From: Spirochaetaceae bacterium
Lineage (GTDB): Bacteria > Spirochaetota > Spirochaetia > DSM-2461
Assembly: GCA_016744925.1 (NCBI GenBank)
Contig: JADGDJ010000014.1
Coordinates: forward strand, 1-41,832
Length of the DNA stretch: 41,832 nt
Reading direction: 5' to 3'
Both the position numbers and the translations under genes were made by a program. Under the pieces are notes generated by a model that was not told the DNA's origin, did no database searches, and saw only the letters and a list, made by a program, of their open reading frames with translations. This document shows positions 9,463 through 18,589 of this stretch, piece after piece; positions within the stretch are counted from its first letter, which is position 1, and each line of letters opens with the position of its first letter.

Positions 9463-10286
9463 GATTCTCCACCTCTCAATTTTAAATGTTTTCTTACATC
9501 TTCTGGAGTTGCCGGTTCAAAACCCGCCTCTCTGATTATTCTTACAGCCCGTTCAACGAGCTGAGCATTACTTTCCGCCAGTACGCCTTTGGAGTAATAG
9601 ACATTATCTTCAAAACCAACCCGGATATGTCCGCCCAGGGCAAGAGCCCCGTAGTGTGCATCGAGAGAAGCTCTCCCACCGACACCAATGACTGTCCAGT
9701 CACAACCCAGGGGAATACGCCTGATCATCATGTCTAATGTTTCCACATCATATCTGACGCCACCGGGGACATTGAGAACAAAACTGAAATGAAAGGGCTC
9801 TTCTACAAGACCTTCCTTAACCAGCATTTGCGCCGCATAAACATGGGACAGGTCGAAACATTCTAAGGTGGGACGAATTCCCCGCTCTTTCATTGCAATG
9901 GCAAATTTTCTCATTGTGGGAAGAGTATTGACTATGTATTCATCACCGAAATTCATAGTTCCACAATCGAGTGATGCCATTTCCGGATTGAGCGAGACGA
10001 CTTCCAACCTCTCATCATCAGTCATACCCACTGCGCCGCCGGTTGTAACTTCGATGATGACATCGCATTTTTCTTTTATGAGACCAATTGTTTTTTTGAA
10101 TAGATCAAGGTCCTGCGTAGCGATGCCTTTTTCATCACGAACATGGAGATGAATAATCGCCGCTCCGGCTTTATAGGCCTCAAAGGCCGCAAGAGCCAAT
10201 TCTTCTGGGGTCAACGGCAGATTGCAGTTTTGCTCTCTTGTGGTTTCTGCACCACAAATAGCACAACTGATTATTTTTTTATTCAT
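9459..10286 (-). CDS. kce: 3-keto-5-aminohexanoate cleavage enzyme (BKACE/DUF849)
   Basis: Condenses 5-amino-3-oxohexanoate with acetyl-CoA to give acetoacetate and 3-aminobutyryl-CoA. TIM-barrel BKACE family member of 275 aa. The Zn-binding HLHVRD is at 46-51 (His46, His48), with the third-ligand candidate Glu226 in GFEDN. Other family marks are the CGAETT loop (11-16), ASLDCGTMNFG (104-114) and GVGGR (201-205). Starts in a TAATG overlap with the upstream aminotransferase; GGGGA lies about 6 nt before the ATG. BKACE enzymes vary in substrate, but the neighbouring kdd and kam genes fix this one. Confidence 0.95.
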   Translation of the reverse strand: MNKKIISCAICGAETTREQNCNLPLTPEELALAAFEAYKAGAAIIHLHVRDEKGIATQDLDLFKKTIGLIKEKCDVIIEVTTGGAVGMTDDERLEVVSLNPEMASLDCGTMNFGDEYIVNTLPTMRKFAIAMKERGIRPTLECFDLSHVYAAQMLVKEGLVEEPFHFSFVLNVPGGVRYDVETLDMMIRRIPLGCDWTVIGVGGRASLDAHYGALALGGHIRVGFEDNVYYSKGVLAESNAQLVERAVRIIREAGFEPATPEDVRKHLKLRGGES

Positions 10287-11545
10287 TAAAATTCCCCATA
10301 TTTTTCAATGAGAAACTGAAATGACTCTTCAATAGCTTCAACTGTTCTCAGAAGGTCTTCCTGGCTGTGACGGGCACAGATATACCCATGATGAAAGGGC
10401 TGAAGAAAGATTCCACGTCTAATCAGCTGAGTATAAAAGTCCGTTCTTCTGTTTTTGTAAACCTTTTCCGGATCTTTATCAAAAGTGATAAACATCATGG
10501 GGGGAATGCCCGAGATTTTAGCTCCATTTTTGTATTTCTCAATAAGATTTTGAACCTGATCTATAAACCATTGACCTTTCTCCCATATTTGTCCGAGGAT
10601 ATTGTCCCTTTCGAGGATTTCAATAGTTTTCAGGGCAGCCACATAACTGAGGCTATTGGGAAAGAATGTCGATGAGATAAAGACATTTTTTTCCCCTTCT
10701 TTCATAATTTCAGCATTTCCAGTTACTGCCCCGATAGGATAACCGTTTGCCATAGCCTTTCCGAATACTGCGAGATCCGGAGTCACTCCATAATATTTTT
10801 GAGCTCCTCCCATGGAAACTCTAAAACCGGTTCTTATTTCATCGAATATAAGCACCGCGCCATATTGAGCAGTAAGATCTTTTACGCCCTGTAGGTATCC
10901 CTCATCGGGTTCGGTAATCTCATCTGCCAAAGGATGACCCAGAGGGGTAATTATGACAGCGGCCGTATCGTTCGTATTGCCCTTTAACATTGATTCCAGT
11001 ATTGAGAGATCGTTATAGGGAAATCCCTGAACATCTTCATATAACTTTTCAGGGACTCCCCCCTTAACCTCTACACACCAGTCATGCCAACCGTGATAAC
11101 CACATCTCAAAACCTTGTTTTTACCCGTATATGATCTTGCCAGACGTATGGCACAGGTTGTTGCATCAGATCCTGTGCTTACAAAGAGACTCATCTCAGC
11201 ACAGGGAATATGTTCATTCATTTTTTTAGCGAGTTCATTCTGATATCTTTGAGTCAATGAAAAGCAAAAGCCTTTATCCTGAATCTGCTTTATTACAGCG
11301 TTATCTATTTCCTCTTCCCGATTTCCGATGATGGTAGGTCCGTAGGCACAGAGATAATCGATGTATTCATTACCGTCTACATCAAATACATGACTCCCTT
11401 TACCCTCTTCAAAAAAAATAGGAAATTCTCCGACGACAAAATTATATGGTCTTCTTATCCCAAGGACACCACCGGGAATTAGAGTTTTAGCTTCTTCAAA
11501 GAATTCTTCTGTTTTATCAAGTTTCAATTTATTAGTACGATCCAT
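10286..11545 (-). CDS. kat: Class III aminotransferase, candidate 3-aminobutyryl-CoA transaminase
   Basis: A 419-residue PLP enzyme of fold type I, close in pattern to glutamate-1-semialdehyde aminomutase. Seen: STGSDATTCAIRLAR (PLP phosphate region, 123-137), the GYHGWHD loop, Asp235 in LIFDEIRTGFR, and the Schiff-base Lys263 in VFGKAMANGYPIG. It is the first gene of the lysine operon, with GGAG before the ATG. The operon lacks kal, the ammonia lyase that usually consumes 3-aminobutyryl-CoA. A class III transaminase taking over that step (giving acetoacetyl-CoA and glutamate) is known from metagenomic/Cloacimonas lysine operons. I infer the same role here. HemL is less likely given the operon, but another beta-amino acid or omega-amine substrate cannot be excluded. 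Confidence 0.75.
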   Translation of the reverse strand: MDRTNKLKLDKTEEFFEEAKTLIPGGVLGIRRPYNFVVGEFPIFFEEGKGSHVFDVDGNEYIDYLCAYGPTIIGNREEEIDNAVIKQIQDKGFCFSLTQRYQNELAKKMNEHIPCAEMSLFVSTGSDATTCAIRLARSYTGKNKVLRCGYHGWHDWCVEVKGGVPEKLYEDVQGFPYNDLSILESMLKGNTNDTAAVIITPLGHPLADEITEPDEGYLQGVKDLTAQYGAVLIFDEIRTGFRVSMGGAQKYYGVTPDLAVFGKAMANGYPIGAVTGNAEIMKEGEKNVFISSTFFPNSLSYVAALKTIEILERDNILGQIWEKGQWFIDQVQNLIEKYKNGAKISGIPPMMFITFDKDPEKVYKNRRTDFYTQLIRRGIFLQPFHHGYICARHSQEDLLRTVEAIEESFQFLIEKYGEF

Positions 11546-11707
11546 AGTTCACTCCACAATTCAGGTAACTACGGAATAAGTCAGAAGTCAAGAAAATATT
11601 CGTTTTACATATTATACAATCTACAAATACATATAATTCGTATATATAATAAAAAATATGACGATTATTTGTTATTATTGTTGCAAATCAGGAAATGAAA
11701 ACTTATA
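11546..11707. promoter_or_regulatory. Divergent intergenic region upstream of the lysine operon and RRM gene
   Basis: This very AT-rich 162-nt gap must hold promoters for both directions. On the minus strand a perfect TATAAT lies at 11611-11616, about 65 nt before the aminotransferase ATG, but no good -35 is seen at the right spacing. On the plus strand TATATAAT-like sequence lies near 11640-11650. No lysine riboswitch, cobalamin riboswitch or strong operator palindrome could be recognised here. Confidence 0.35.
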
Positions 11708-11716
11708 GTGACTCAT

Positions 11717-11959
11717 ATGAATATTTCTTTGTTTATAGGCAACCTGAATTTTGCTGCAACCAATGACCAATTATTATCTTTATTGAGCAACTACGGTCAG
11801 ATTAACAAATGCAATATTGTCTTAGATAAATTCACACTCAGGTCAAAAGGGTTCGCTCATGTTGAAGTCGAAGATGAGGAAACCGCAGAAAAGATCAGAA
11901 TAGAATTAAATGGTTTGAGCTTTGAAGGAAGACCTTTGAAAATTGAGTATTTAAAATAG
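11717..11959 (+). CDS. Single-RRM RNA-binding protein
   Basis: An 80-residue protein that is one RNA recognition motif and nothing else. RNP2 is LFIGNL near the N-terminus and RNP1 is SKGFAHVEV in the middle, followed by a typical second helix (EETAEKIRIEL) and final strand (RPLKIEYL). Such small RRM proteins occur in cyanobacteria, spirochaetes and other bacteria, where several are cold- or stress-responsive RNA binders; the role here is unknown. ATG at 11717 is preferred over the in-frame GTG at 11708 because the family begins directly with the RNP2 strand, but neither has a strong Shine-Dalgarno. It is alone on the plus strand and ends 2 nt from the opposing large envelope gene. Confidence 0.88.
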   Translation: MNISLFIGNLNFAATNDQLLSLLSNYGQINKCNIVLDKFTLRSKGFAHVEVEDEETAEKIRIELNGLSFEGRPLKIEYLK

Positions 11960-11961
11960 AT

Positions 11962-14900
11962 TTAACGTCCTGTCCTAATCCATTGAGGTATGTAAATTCG
12001 AACAATATTGATACCTGTCGAGTCGGCAATATAGGCGTATTCACCAATCACTGTAACACTATCAGCAAAGACATCTACACACTCACTCACTTTTTGTATC
12101 TGATTGTGATCCTTAACATCATAAACAGATAGTCCCGCATGACCTTCAGCTATATAGAGTATCGTATCTTGTATTGTAATATCCTCGGTATAGGGAGTCT
12201 CTATGACATTCAGTAAATCGGGATAATTCTTATCACTGATATCGTAAATGGAAACGCCTTTTGCATGAGCTATATACAATCGATTATCGCTATAATCCAT
12301 TGCAATAGAACCGGGCAGGGATATGACTAATCCATCACCGGCAGTCTCAGGGTTAGAAAAATCAATAATGATTAAACCCCTTTTTCTATCGACTGCAAAA
12401 ATATAGTTATCGAAATACAGAATATCCCTCACATCGGGATACAAAAATGAAAACCTTTTATATACAGCTTCGAGAGGAATAGTTTCAACATGAGATGGAC
12501 GCTCAAAGCCCTGAATCCCACCACTTCCTGCGGCAGCGATAATATATTTATCACTGATTGATATGTTTTTTACCTCACCGGTAATTTCTATCTCTTCAGT
12601 GAGAATAAATTCATTATTATTCATTGAATATATTTTTATTCCCCCATAACCATCGGCAATATACAGAATATTGTCTTCGACCAATACATGTTCTGCATAA
12701 TTTGTGGGAATCCGATATACGATATTGTCTTCTGTAATATTCCCGGGATCGTCTACATTCAAAATAACTATTCCCGCTGAGTGATCCGCAATAAAAAGTT
12801 GATTTTCAATCACTGTTACTGAGTTAGCATCACCTTCGGTTTTTAATTGTCCGATTTTAAATGATTGTCCATATTGAAATGATTCGACTGAAAACAAACC
12901 GGACCTATCGGCAATAAGTACAATATTCTCATTAACATCAACAGCGGTGGTATAGGAGAAATCCAACTGCTCAAAGGATTCCGGTCTATAGGGGTCTGAA
13001 ATATCAACATCGATAAGTCCCCCTTCTCCATCGGCTATCATAACATGACTGCCTTTAAGCATGAGAGATTTGGCATCAGTTGTCTTAAAATTACTACAGA
13101 AAAATATATTTTGAGGATCACTGATATCGTATATATTCATTCCCTGAATTCCTGATGCGGTATAACAGTATTTTCCCTCTATTTCACTTTGGAGGAAAGT
13201 AGAACCGGAATATAATCCAGTTGCAACGGGAGAAGAGGGATCTGTCACATCCAGAATTCGAAGTCCTCCAGCGCCTGAAGAAACATACAGTCTATTTTCA
13301 GAGAGTGTAACATCTAAGGCTTCGAAACTGTCATCGGTATACACTCTGGGAGGTCTTTTGGGGTCACTCAAAGAATAAATTTTAATCCCCTTAGCACTAT
13401 CTGCGATATATATAAAATCCTTTTCGGCAGCTACAGCAAGAGCATTGCTTGTTTTTCTGGCTCCGACAAAACGAGGGTTTGTTGGTTCACTGACATTTAC
13501 AACAGAAAAGCCATCTGCACCGGCAGCGATAATGATATAATCATCGGATTTGACAAGATCTTCTCCATTTGTAATAAGAAGAAAACCTCGTATAGACATA
13601 TTATCGGGATCACTTATATCGATGATATAAAACCCCTGCTCTTTGGAAATCACATATGCATAATCCCCTTCTATTATGAGGGATTCGGGGTTTATATTTT
13701 GAAGAGAGCCTTTATGGGTAAGACGTTGGGGTGGTTCTGATAATAACTCAGCTCTGACAATAGAACTGGGGATCTGATCATATGGATGGGGAACTACTTT
13801 ATAGGAGTACACCTTTCCAAAGACACCGCTTCTGTCAATATATCTTGAATCGGAAACTTCTCCACTTAAATCTGCAAAATCCTCCTCATTGTCGGATCTT
13901 AATACGCGATATGTTTCAGAGCCTTCGACAGGAAGCCAGGATATCTCGATAAAACCAAACTCGCTCTTTGCCAGTGGTTTCAATGTATCGGAAGTCATGG
14001 GAATAGAACGGATAATATCAGACTCGACATGATCACTTCCAAGATTTCCTAAAAGTACAAATGAATAGAGATTGCCATTTGCGAGATTGGAAAGCCTTAA
14101 AGGGGGACTGACATCTCTCATGATTGTCGATGATTCTTCCGTAGGATTCGTCCCATCATCTGAATATCTCAAATCGTAGGATGTGATAAAAGGCAATGTG
14201 CTCCAGGTCAGAGTCAGCTGTTCATCGCCTTGAGTGGCGTCGAAGTCAGAGATGGGGAACTCACTGGGAATGATAGTAATTGATGATTCTGCATAATTAC
14301 CATTAACAGCTAAAACTTTAATAGACAGCTTTTGTGTCCCTTTCCGTTGGTCAGTTCTAAATACATGTGTAAAAGTACCATTGTCCTGTACTTGTAAAAG
14401 AACCTCTTCAACAATGCCTTCGCTGACCACATCCGCTGGAATTATCTCCGCTATAATCGATTCAATGCCTCCGAATTGGGGATTCCAGCTATAGGGATCG
14501 GCAACTTTTCCGCTGATAGAAATACCTGCTCCATACTCTGAACCTTCACCGGGAGTTTCCAATATGATAAGGGGAGGTTTTTTACCATCATTTAGTTCAA
14601 CAGTATAATTTGATAAATTGTTGTTCAAGTCGTATGCTCTGAATTGTAAATTAACTAATCCACTTATATCAGCTGTATTAATCTCAAAATTAAAACTACC
14701 GTCATCTTCAAAGAAAATGAGATTATCCTTTTCCGGCGAACTAGACACAGACCAGTAGAGAGACTTCACTTCACTGTATTCGCCATTGAAATCTTCAACT
14801 TTTCCAGAGACCTGAAGGGAGTTACCATAGTACTGATCGGATTTAGGAGTTGATAATTCGACTAGAGGACCCTTATTATCATTTTTCAGGGAAATCAGTA

Positions 14901-16335
14901 CATCAGATTTTATGAAATCCCCTTTAAGAGCTGTAAAAACGATATCTAGATCGTGATTTATATCTACCGTTGATATTTGGAATTCAAAAAATCCTTTCTC
15001 ATCAAAATCAATATTATTCTTTTGCTCCAATCCACCCATAGACCAATAGAACTCTTCGATTCCCGTAGAATTATTACTTTCGATGCCATTTGTGACAAAT
15101 CCTGATATATGAATCTTCGAATTGTACAAACTATTGTTTAGTGGTGTTGTTATCACGATTTGAGGTGAATTATTAAATTCAACTCCTGATACCTGTTCTC
15201 CGATTACTGGAAAGTTCAAATTAGAAATATGATTATTTTTATCTGTGGCTGTAATTCTAATAAAATTGAGACCGGTAAAGTCTATCGAATCAATAAGTAC
15301 TTGAAAATCTCCATTTTCATTATAAATTATTTCTCGGGCTCTCTCTTCTCCGGGAATGAGAACTTCCATCGATGCTATTTCTTCTACTGGTACAAAATCA
15401 CCTTCGGGAGGAGAAACCGAACCGGAAATAATAATAGATTCTTTAATTGAACTGTTCTCTTCAGGACTGCTAATTGTAATGATTGGTCCTTTTAAATCTT
15501 CTTTCCAAAATATAAGTTCTTCATCAATGAGACCATTGTCTTTCTCAGCAACGATTTTTAGACTTAACAACCCTTCATGACCTATAGAATCGAAGCTAAA
15601 GGCATAAACGTTGTCTTTACTTTCTGTAAGTTGGTTTTCATTTCCTTCGGGATCAATCCAATAGATTCTGTTTATACGATTTTGGGCAGAGAGAGCACTA
15701 TCATCAAAAACTTCTAAAGATACATCCACACGGGATCTGTAATAAGGGTTATTCAGGGGAGACAAAATATGAATAACCGGAGGTGATTCTGGCTGAATGG
15801 TTTTTTCTACTGCAACCACAACTTCCGGTTTCAGAGTTTCAGTACTTATCCGTACTTCCGGAGACCCCTCTGGGAGAAGCTCAAGAATCAATGACATCAA
15901 TTCATCAGTCAAAGGCTGTAATTGCTCCGGATCATAGACAATATCAAAAACTTCATCCTGAACAAGGGGTTCAAAGTCAATAGCATCGGGAACGACAACT
16001 GTTATTGGTGCCACTTCGGTAACTGCTGATGGCTCGGGCTCAAACATTGCCTGTGTTTCTATATTTGTCATTTCCGCGCTTTGCTTCGGAGGGATAATTG
16101 TTGAGAGTTGCGATTCCTGCTCCTCTGGTACCCGGGTGGATTCTGATACAAGTTCTGGTTGTTTTTCGTCACCAATTATATCAACACTTTGCCTGGGGGG
16201 GATAACAATTTGAAGCTGTGAGTCTGATTCCTTTGATTGAGCACTTCTCATGAGGATAAATACAAAGGAAGCAGATAAAATTAAAGCGATGGATGCCATA
16301 AGGATGATGTATATTGGTTTCAAACGCTTTCCCAT
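11962..16335 (-). CDS. Large envelope protein: TM anchor, Ig-like repeats, FN3 and LVIVD beta-propeller
   Basis: 1457 residues. One N-terminal membrane segment (about 9-30) without a lipobox, then a Pro/Glu-rich linker with two near-copies of a short motif (IVIPPRQS, IIPPKQS). Next come about five Ig-like units at roughly 180-690, each opening with a P-x-I-x-[IL]-x-[ST]-P strand and carrying an [IV]SG[KSF]V strand. Two FN3-like domains follow (about 690-870; ISWLPVEGSETYRVLRS). The last 570 residues hold around ten LVIVD-type blades with D-[IV]-[ST]-D-P signatures (DISDPDN, DVTDPSS, DISDPQN). A periplasmic or surface location is inferred. No catalytic motif was found; binding or scaffolding is likely. 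Last gene of a four-gene envelope cluster; AAGGAA before the ATG. Confidence 0.85.
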   Translation of the reverse strand: MGKRLKPIYIILMASIALILSASFVFILMRSAQSKESDSQLQIVIPPRQSVDIIGDEKQPELVSESTRVPEEQESQLSTIIPPKQSAEMTNIETQAMFEPEPSAVTEVAPITVVVPDAIDFEPLVQDEVFDIVYDPEQLQPLTDELMSLILELLPEGSPEVRISTETLKPEVVVAVEKTIQPESPPVIHILSPLNNPYYRSRVDVSLEVFDDSALSAQNRINRIYWIDPEGNENQLTESKDNVYAFSFDSIGHEGLLSLKIVAEKDNGLIDEELIFWKEDLKGPIITISSPEENSSIKESIIISGSVSPPEGDFVPVEEIASMEVLIPGEERAREIIYNENGDFQVLIDSIDFTGLNFIRITATDKNNHISNLNFPVIGEQVSGVEFNNSPQIVITTPLNNSLYNSKIHISGFVTNGIESNNSTGIEEFYWSMGGLEQKNNIDFDEKGFFEFQISTVDINHDLDIVFTALKGDFIKSDVLISLKNDNKGPLVELSTPKSDQYYGNSLQVSGKVEDFNGEYSEVKSLYWSVSSSPEKDNLIFFEDDGSFNFEINTADISGLVNLQFRAYDLNNNLSNYTVELNDGKKPPLIILETPGEGSEYGAGISISGKVADPYSWNPQFGGIESIIAEIIPADVVSEGIVEEVLLQVQDNGTFTHVFRTDQRKGTQKLSIKVLAVNGNYAESSITIIPSEFPISDFDATQGDEQLTLTWSTLPFITSYDLRYSDDGTNPTEESSTIMRDVSPPLRLSNLANGNLYSFVLLGNLGSDHVESDIIRSIPMTSDTLKPLAKSEFGFIEISWLPVEGSETYRVLRSDNEEDFADLSGEVSDSRYIDRSGVFGKVYSYKVVPHPYDQIPSSIVRAELLSEPPQRLTHKGSLQNINPESLIIEGDYAYVISKEQGFYIIDISDPDNMSIRGFLLITNGEDLVKSDDYIIIAAGADGFSVVNVSEPTNPRFVGARKTSNALAVAAEKDFIYIADSAKGIKIYSLSDPKRPPRVYTDDSFEALDVTLSENRLYVSSGAGGLRILDVTDPSSPVATGLYSGSTFLQSEIEGKYCYTASGIQGMNIYDISDPQNIFFCSNFKTTDAKSLMLKGSHVMIADGEGGLIDVDISDPYRPESFEQLDFSYTTAVDVNENIVLIADRSGLFSVESFQYGQSFKIGQLKTEGDANSVTVIENQLFIADHSAGIVILNVDDPGNITEDNIVYRIPTNYAEHVLVEDNILYIADGYGGIKIYSMNNNEFILTEEIEITGEVKNISISDKYIIAAAGSGGIQGFERPSHVETIPLEAVYKRFSFLYPDVRDILYFDNYIFAVDRKRGLIIIDFSNPETAGDGLVISLPGSIAMDYSDNRLYIAHAKGVSIYDISDKNYPDLLNVIETPYTEDITIQDTILYIAEGHAGLSVYDVKDHNQIQKVSECVDVFADSVTVIGEYAYIADSTGINIVRIYIPQWIRTGR

Positions 16336-16380
16336 AAATTGATTCCTTAAGATTTAATTGAGTCGATTTGCTGATTCATT

Positions 16381-18573
16381 TTATTCTTCCTCAATAAACA
16401 GAATATCCAGTGTGGCACTGACGTCAGCACTTCTTGTGCCATCGGAATTGGACAAATAAGAATATTTAGATCCCAGTTCCGGGTCTACTTCTGCCATTTT
16501 ATCTGAATAGAGGGCGGCTTTATCATAGTTTTCCAACTCGTAGTAGGAACGAGAAATGTTCAAAAGTACTTTTGCATAGGAAGAAGAACTGGTTCTATTG
16601 CGATCAATATAATCATTTTCTGCACTGTGAAGAATTCTAAGAGCATTCTGGTATTCCTCTTTCATATAAAAGACATTACCCAGATTTATTTTTGGCGGAA
16701 GATAATTTCGATCGAGAGATAATGCCGTATTAAAGGCTGATTCAGCTTTATCAAAATTACCGAATTTAGCAGAGATCAGACCCAACTTATTGTAACTACC
16801 TTTATTCCCCTTACTATTGGCTTCCGATGCGTAGTCTTCAATTATCTGGCTTACGAGATTATCGACTTCAGCATCAAACTCATTTATTATCTGGGTTTTA
16901 TCTCCATACTGCAATCCCAGATCTGTTTCCAGTAAGCCGACGGGTCTATAAATCAGTTGAGCATCATTCGTTTTGAATATGGCTCGTCTGTCGGGATCAT
17001 TTTCATAACGGGCAAACTCTTCGATACCGATTCTCCATGCTTTAAGAAAATCGGTCTGCCCAATCATTGTAATTTCGACAGGAATCCACAAATTGCCATC
17101 TATATTCATAGACATATCTTTAGAGGGATGAATTTCTTTATAATCCCTGGCGGCAATCTTTGTATTGAAAGCGGCGTAGATGTGACCGGGAGTCGTTATA
17201 AAAGCCGTCTCTATCCCGGCGGTCTCCAAAAGGCTGCAGAATAATACGGTGAGGTCGTCACAGTCTCCCGTAGCTCTCTTCAATGTGTTGCGGGGTAAAC
17301 TGACAGCATCAATGATCTGTGCGTTCTCCTGTGCCGCTTCAAAAGGAGACGTGGGGTCTCTCTGATACAACATTCCCAATTCGGTCAAGCCATAAAAGAC
17401 CTGCATACCGATCTGAAGAGTTTCACTCAAACCGGGATTGACCATATCCCGTGTAGTCTGCCTTAAATAACTGGTATAATTTCTAAGAGCCGAATCTTTG
17501 GGAGTGATAAACGCACCGACCTTTTGATCATCATCCCAGATTATGGATTCTTTATCGTGAAGGTCATAGGAAACGGAAATATTCTGAGAAACCTCTCGTC
17601 CCCTTGTATTGTATTTGACAATGACCTCTCCAGTTAAAGGTTTTACTCCTTCAGTTAAAAAGACCTGATCGTTGAAAGTGGCAAAAAGGTCTATGTCTTT
17701 AAGTTCGCCTCCTTCAATCAAGGGGATTTCTGCCGATACAGTGGGATTATCCATGTAGCCCGATTGCATAAAAGTCACGGAAATATCAGATAGAGGATAT
17801 TTCTCTACGTTTCTTATGGAGACTTTTCCAATGGGATTATTGACATAAAAACTCTGCATTGAAGCAAAAAGGGGATTAATTTCGACATCATCAAATTTAA
17901 TGCTGTTTATTTCCGCTTTGGGAGAATCGGGATCTTCACCAAAACGATAAGAGGCTGTGATCCCAATATTGAAGGAAAAACCATTCAGAAGAATATCGAG
18001 ATTATTTGAATTGGAATAATCCTGGAAAGATTTTGTAAATTTCAAATTGGGATTAATTTCAAGATTGAGATTATAACTGAGATTCAACCCCACTGAGGCT
18101 CCGGCTTGTGCATTGAAAAGCCAGGAACTTCTTGGATCTCCCGAAGGATCAATATCAGGAAAATAGGCATAAGTTGCTCCGATGGAACCTCCTGCTCCCG
18201 CTTCTAACAATTTAGAAAATTTATGTATATATAATGCACCTATATTACCATAGAATTGTGTGTGGTTTCGATATTCACTAATGCGGTTATCATCTTCCAC
18301 AACCACAATACCCAGTTGGGCCAGGGGCTGCAATTTGGGCATAGTCGGGATGGGAATCCTGGCAGTGATTGAAAAATCATTGTATACGTATTCTTCTCCT
18401 GAACTGTAGTTATCTCTGTTTATTGGTAAATAGGATTGATAACTCAAACCGAGACTGAAGGGGAATTTATACTTTTCATTAAAATCAATATCTGTTATAT
18501 CCTGAGAGAATAGATTAATTGTGAGGATGAGTAATAGGAAAAGCAAAAAAAGTCGTATAAGTTTTCTCATCAT
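16381..18573 (-). CDS. Exported beta-barrel / transglutaminase-like / TPR fusion protein
   Basis: About 730 residues. A signal peptide (to about residue 27 in ORF numbering) is followed by roughly 190 residues of alternating hydrophobic/polar strands ending in ITASYRFGED, like a small outer-membrane barrel. Residues 225-345 look like a CARDB/Ig-type beta-sandwich. A transglutaminase-like core follows, with GDCDD (Cys442), TPGHIYAAF (His468) and IPVEITM (Glu504) as a plausible Cys-His-acid triad. The C-terminus carries TPRs (about 600-700). Papain-like transglutaminase folds can be proteases, amidases or inactive. The ORF begins at TTG (18585); the ATG at 18573 is chosen, but no Shine-Dalgarno settles it. 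It starts close after the FecR-like gene, so it is probably cotranscribed with it. Confidence 0.82.
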   Translation of the reverse strand: MMRKLIRLFLLFLLLILTINLFSQDITDIDFNEKYKFPFSLGLSYQSYLPINRDNYSSGEEYVYNDFSITARIPIPTMPKLQPLAQLGIVVVEDDNRISEYRNHTQFYGNIGALYIHKFSKLLEAGAGGSIGATYAYFPDIDPSGDPRSSWLFNAQAGASVGLNLSYNLNLEINPNLKFTKSFQDYSNSNNLDILLNGFSFNIGITASYRFGEDPDSPKAEINSIKFDDVEINPLFASMQSFYVNNPIGKVSIRNVEKYPLSDISVTFMQSGYMDNPTVSAEIPLIEGGELKDIDLFATFNDQVFLTEGVKPLTGEVIVKYNTRGREVSQNISVSYDLHDKESIIWDDDQKVGAFITPKDSALRNYTSYLRQTTRDMVNPGLSETLQIGMQVFYGLTELGMLYQRDPTSPFEAAQENAQIIDAVSLPRNTLKRATGDCDDLTVLFCSLLETAGIETAFITTPGHIYAAFNTKIAARDYKEIHPSKDMSMNIDGNLWIPVEITMIGQTDFLKAWRIGIEEFARYENDPDRRAIFKTNDAQLIYRPVGLLETDLGLQYGDKTQIINEFDAEVDNLVSQIIEDYASEANSKGNKGSYNKLGLISAKFGNFDKAESAFNTALSLDRNYLPPKINLGNVFYMKEEYQNALRILHSAENDYIDRNRTSSSSYAKVLLNISRSYYELENYDKAALYSDKMAEVDPELGSKYSYLSNSDGTRSADVSATLDILFIEEE

Positions 18574-18589
18574 ATTTTTTTTCAACGTC

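Noticed and set aside
11546-11707. Possible lysine or cobalamin riboswitch ahead of the kam operon
   Set aside because: The gap is short and AT-rich, with no conserved boxes or multi-helix potential of either class.
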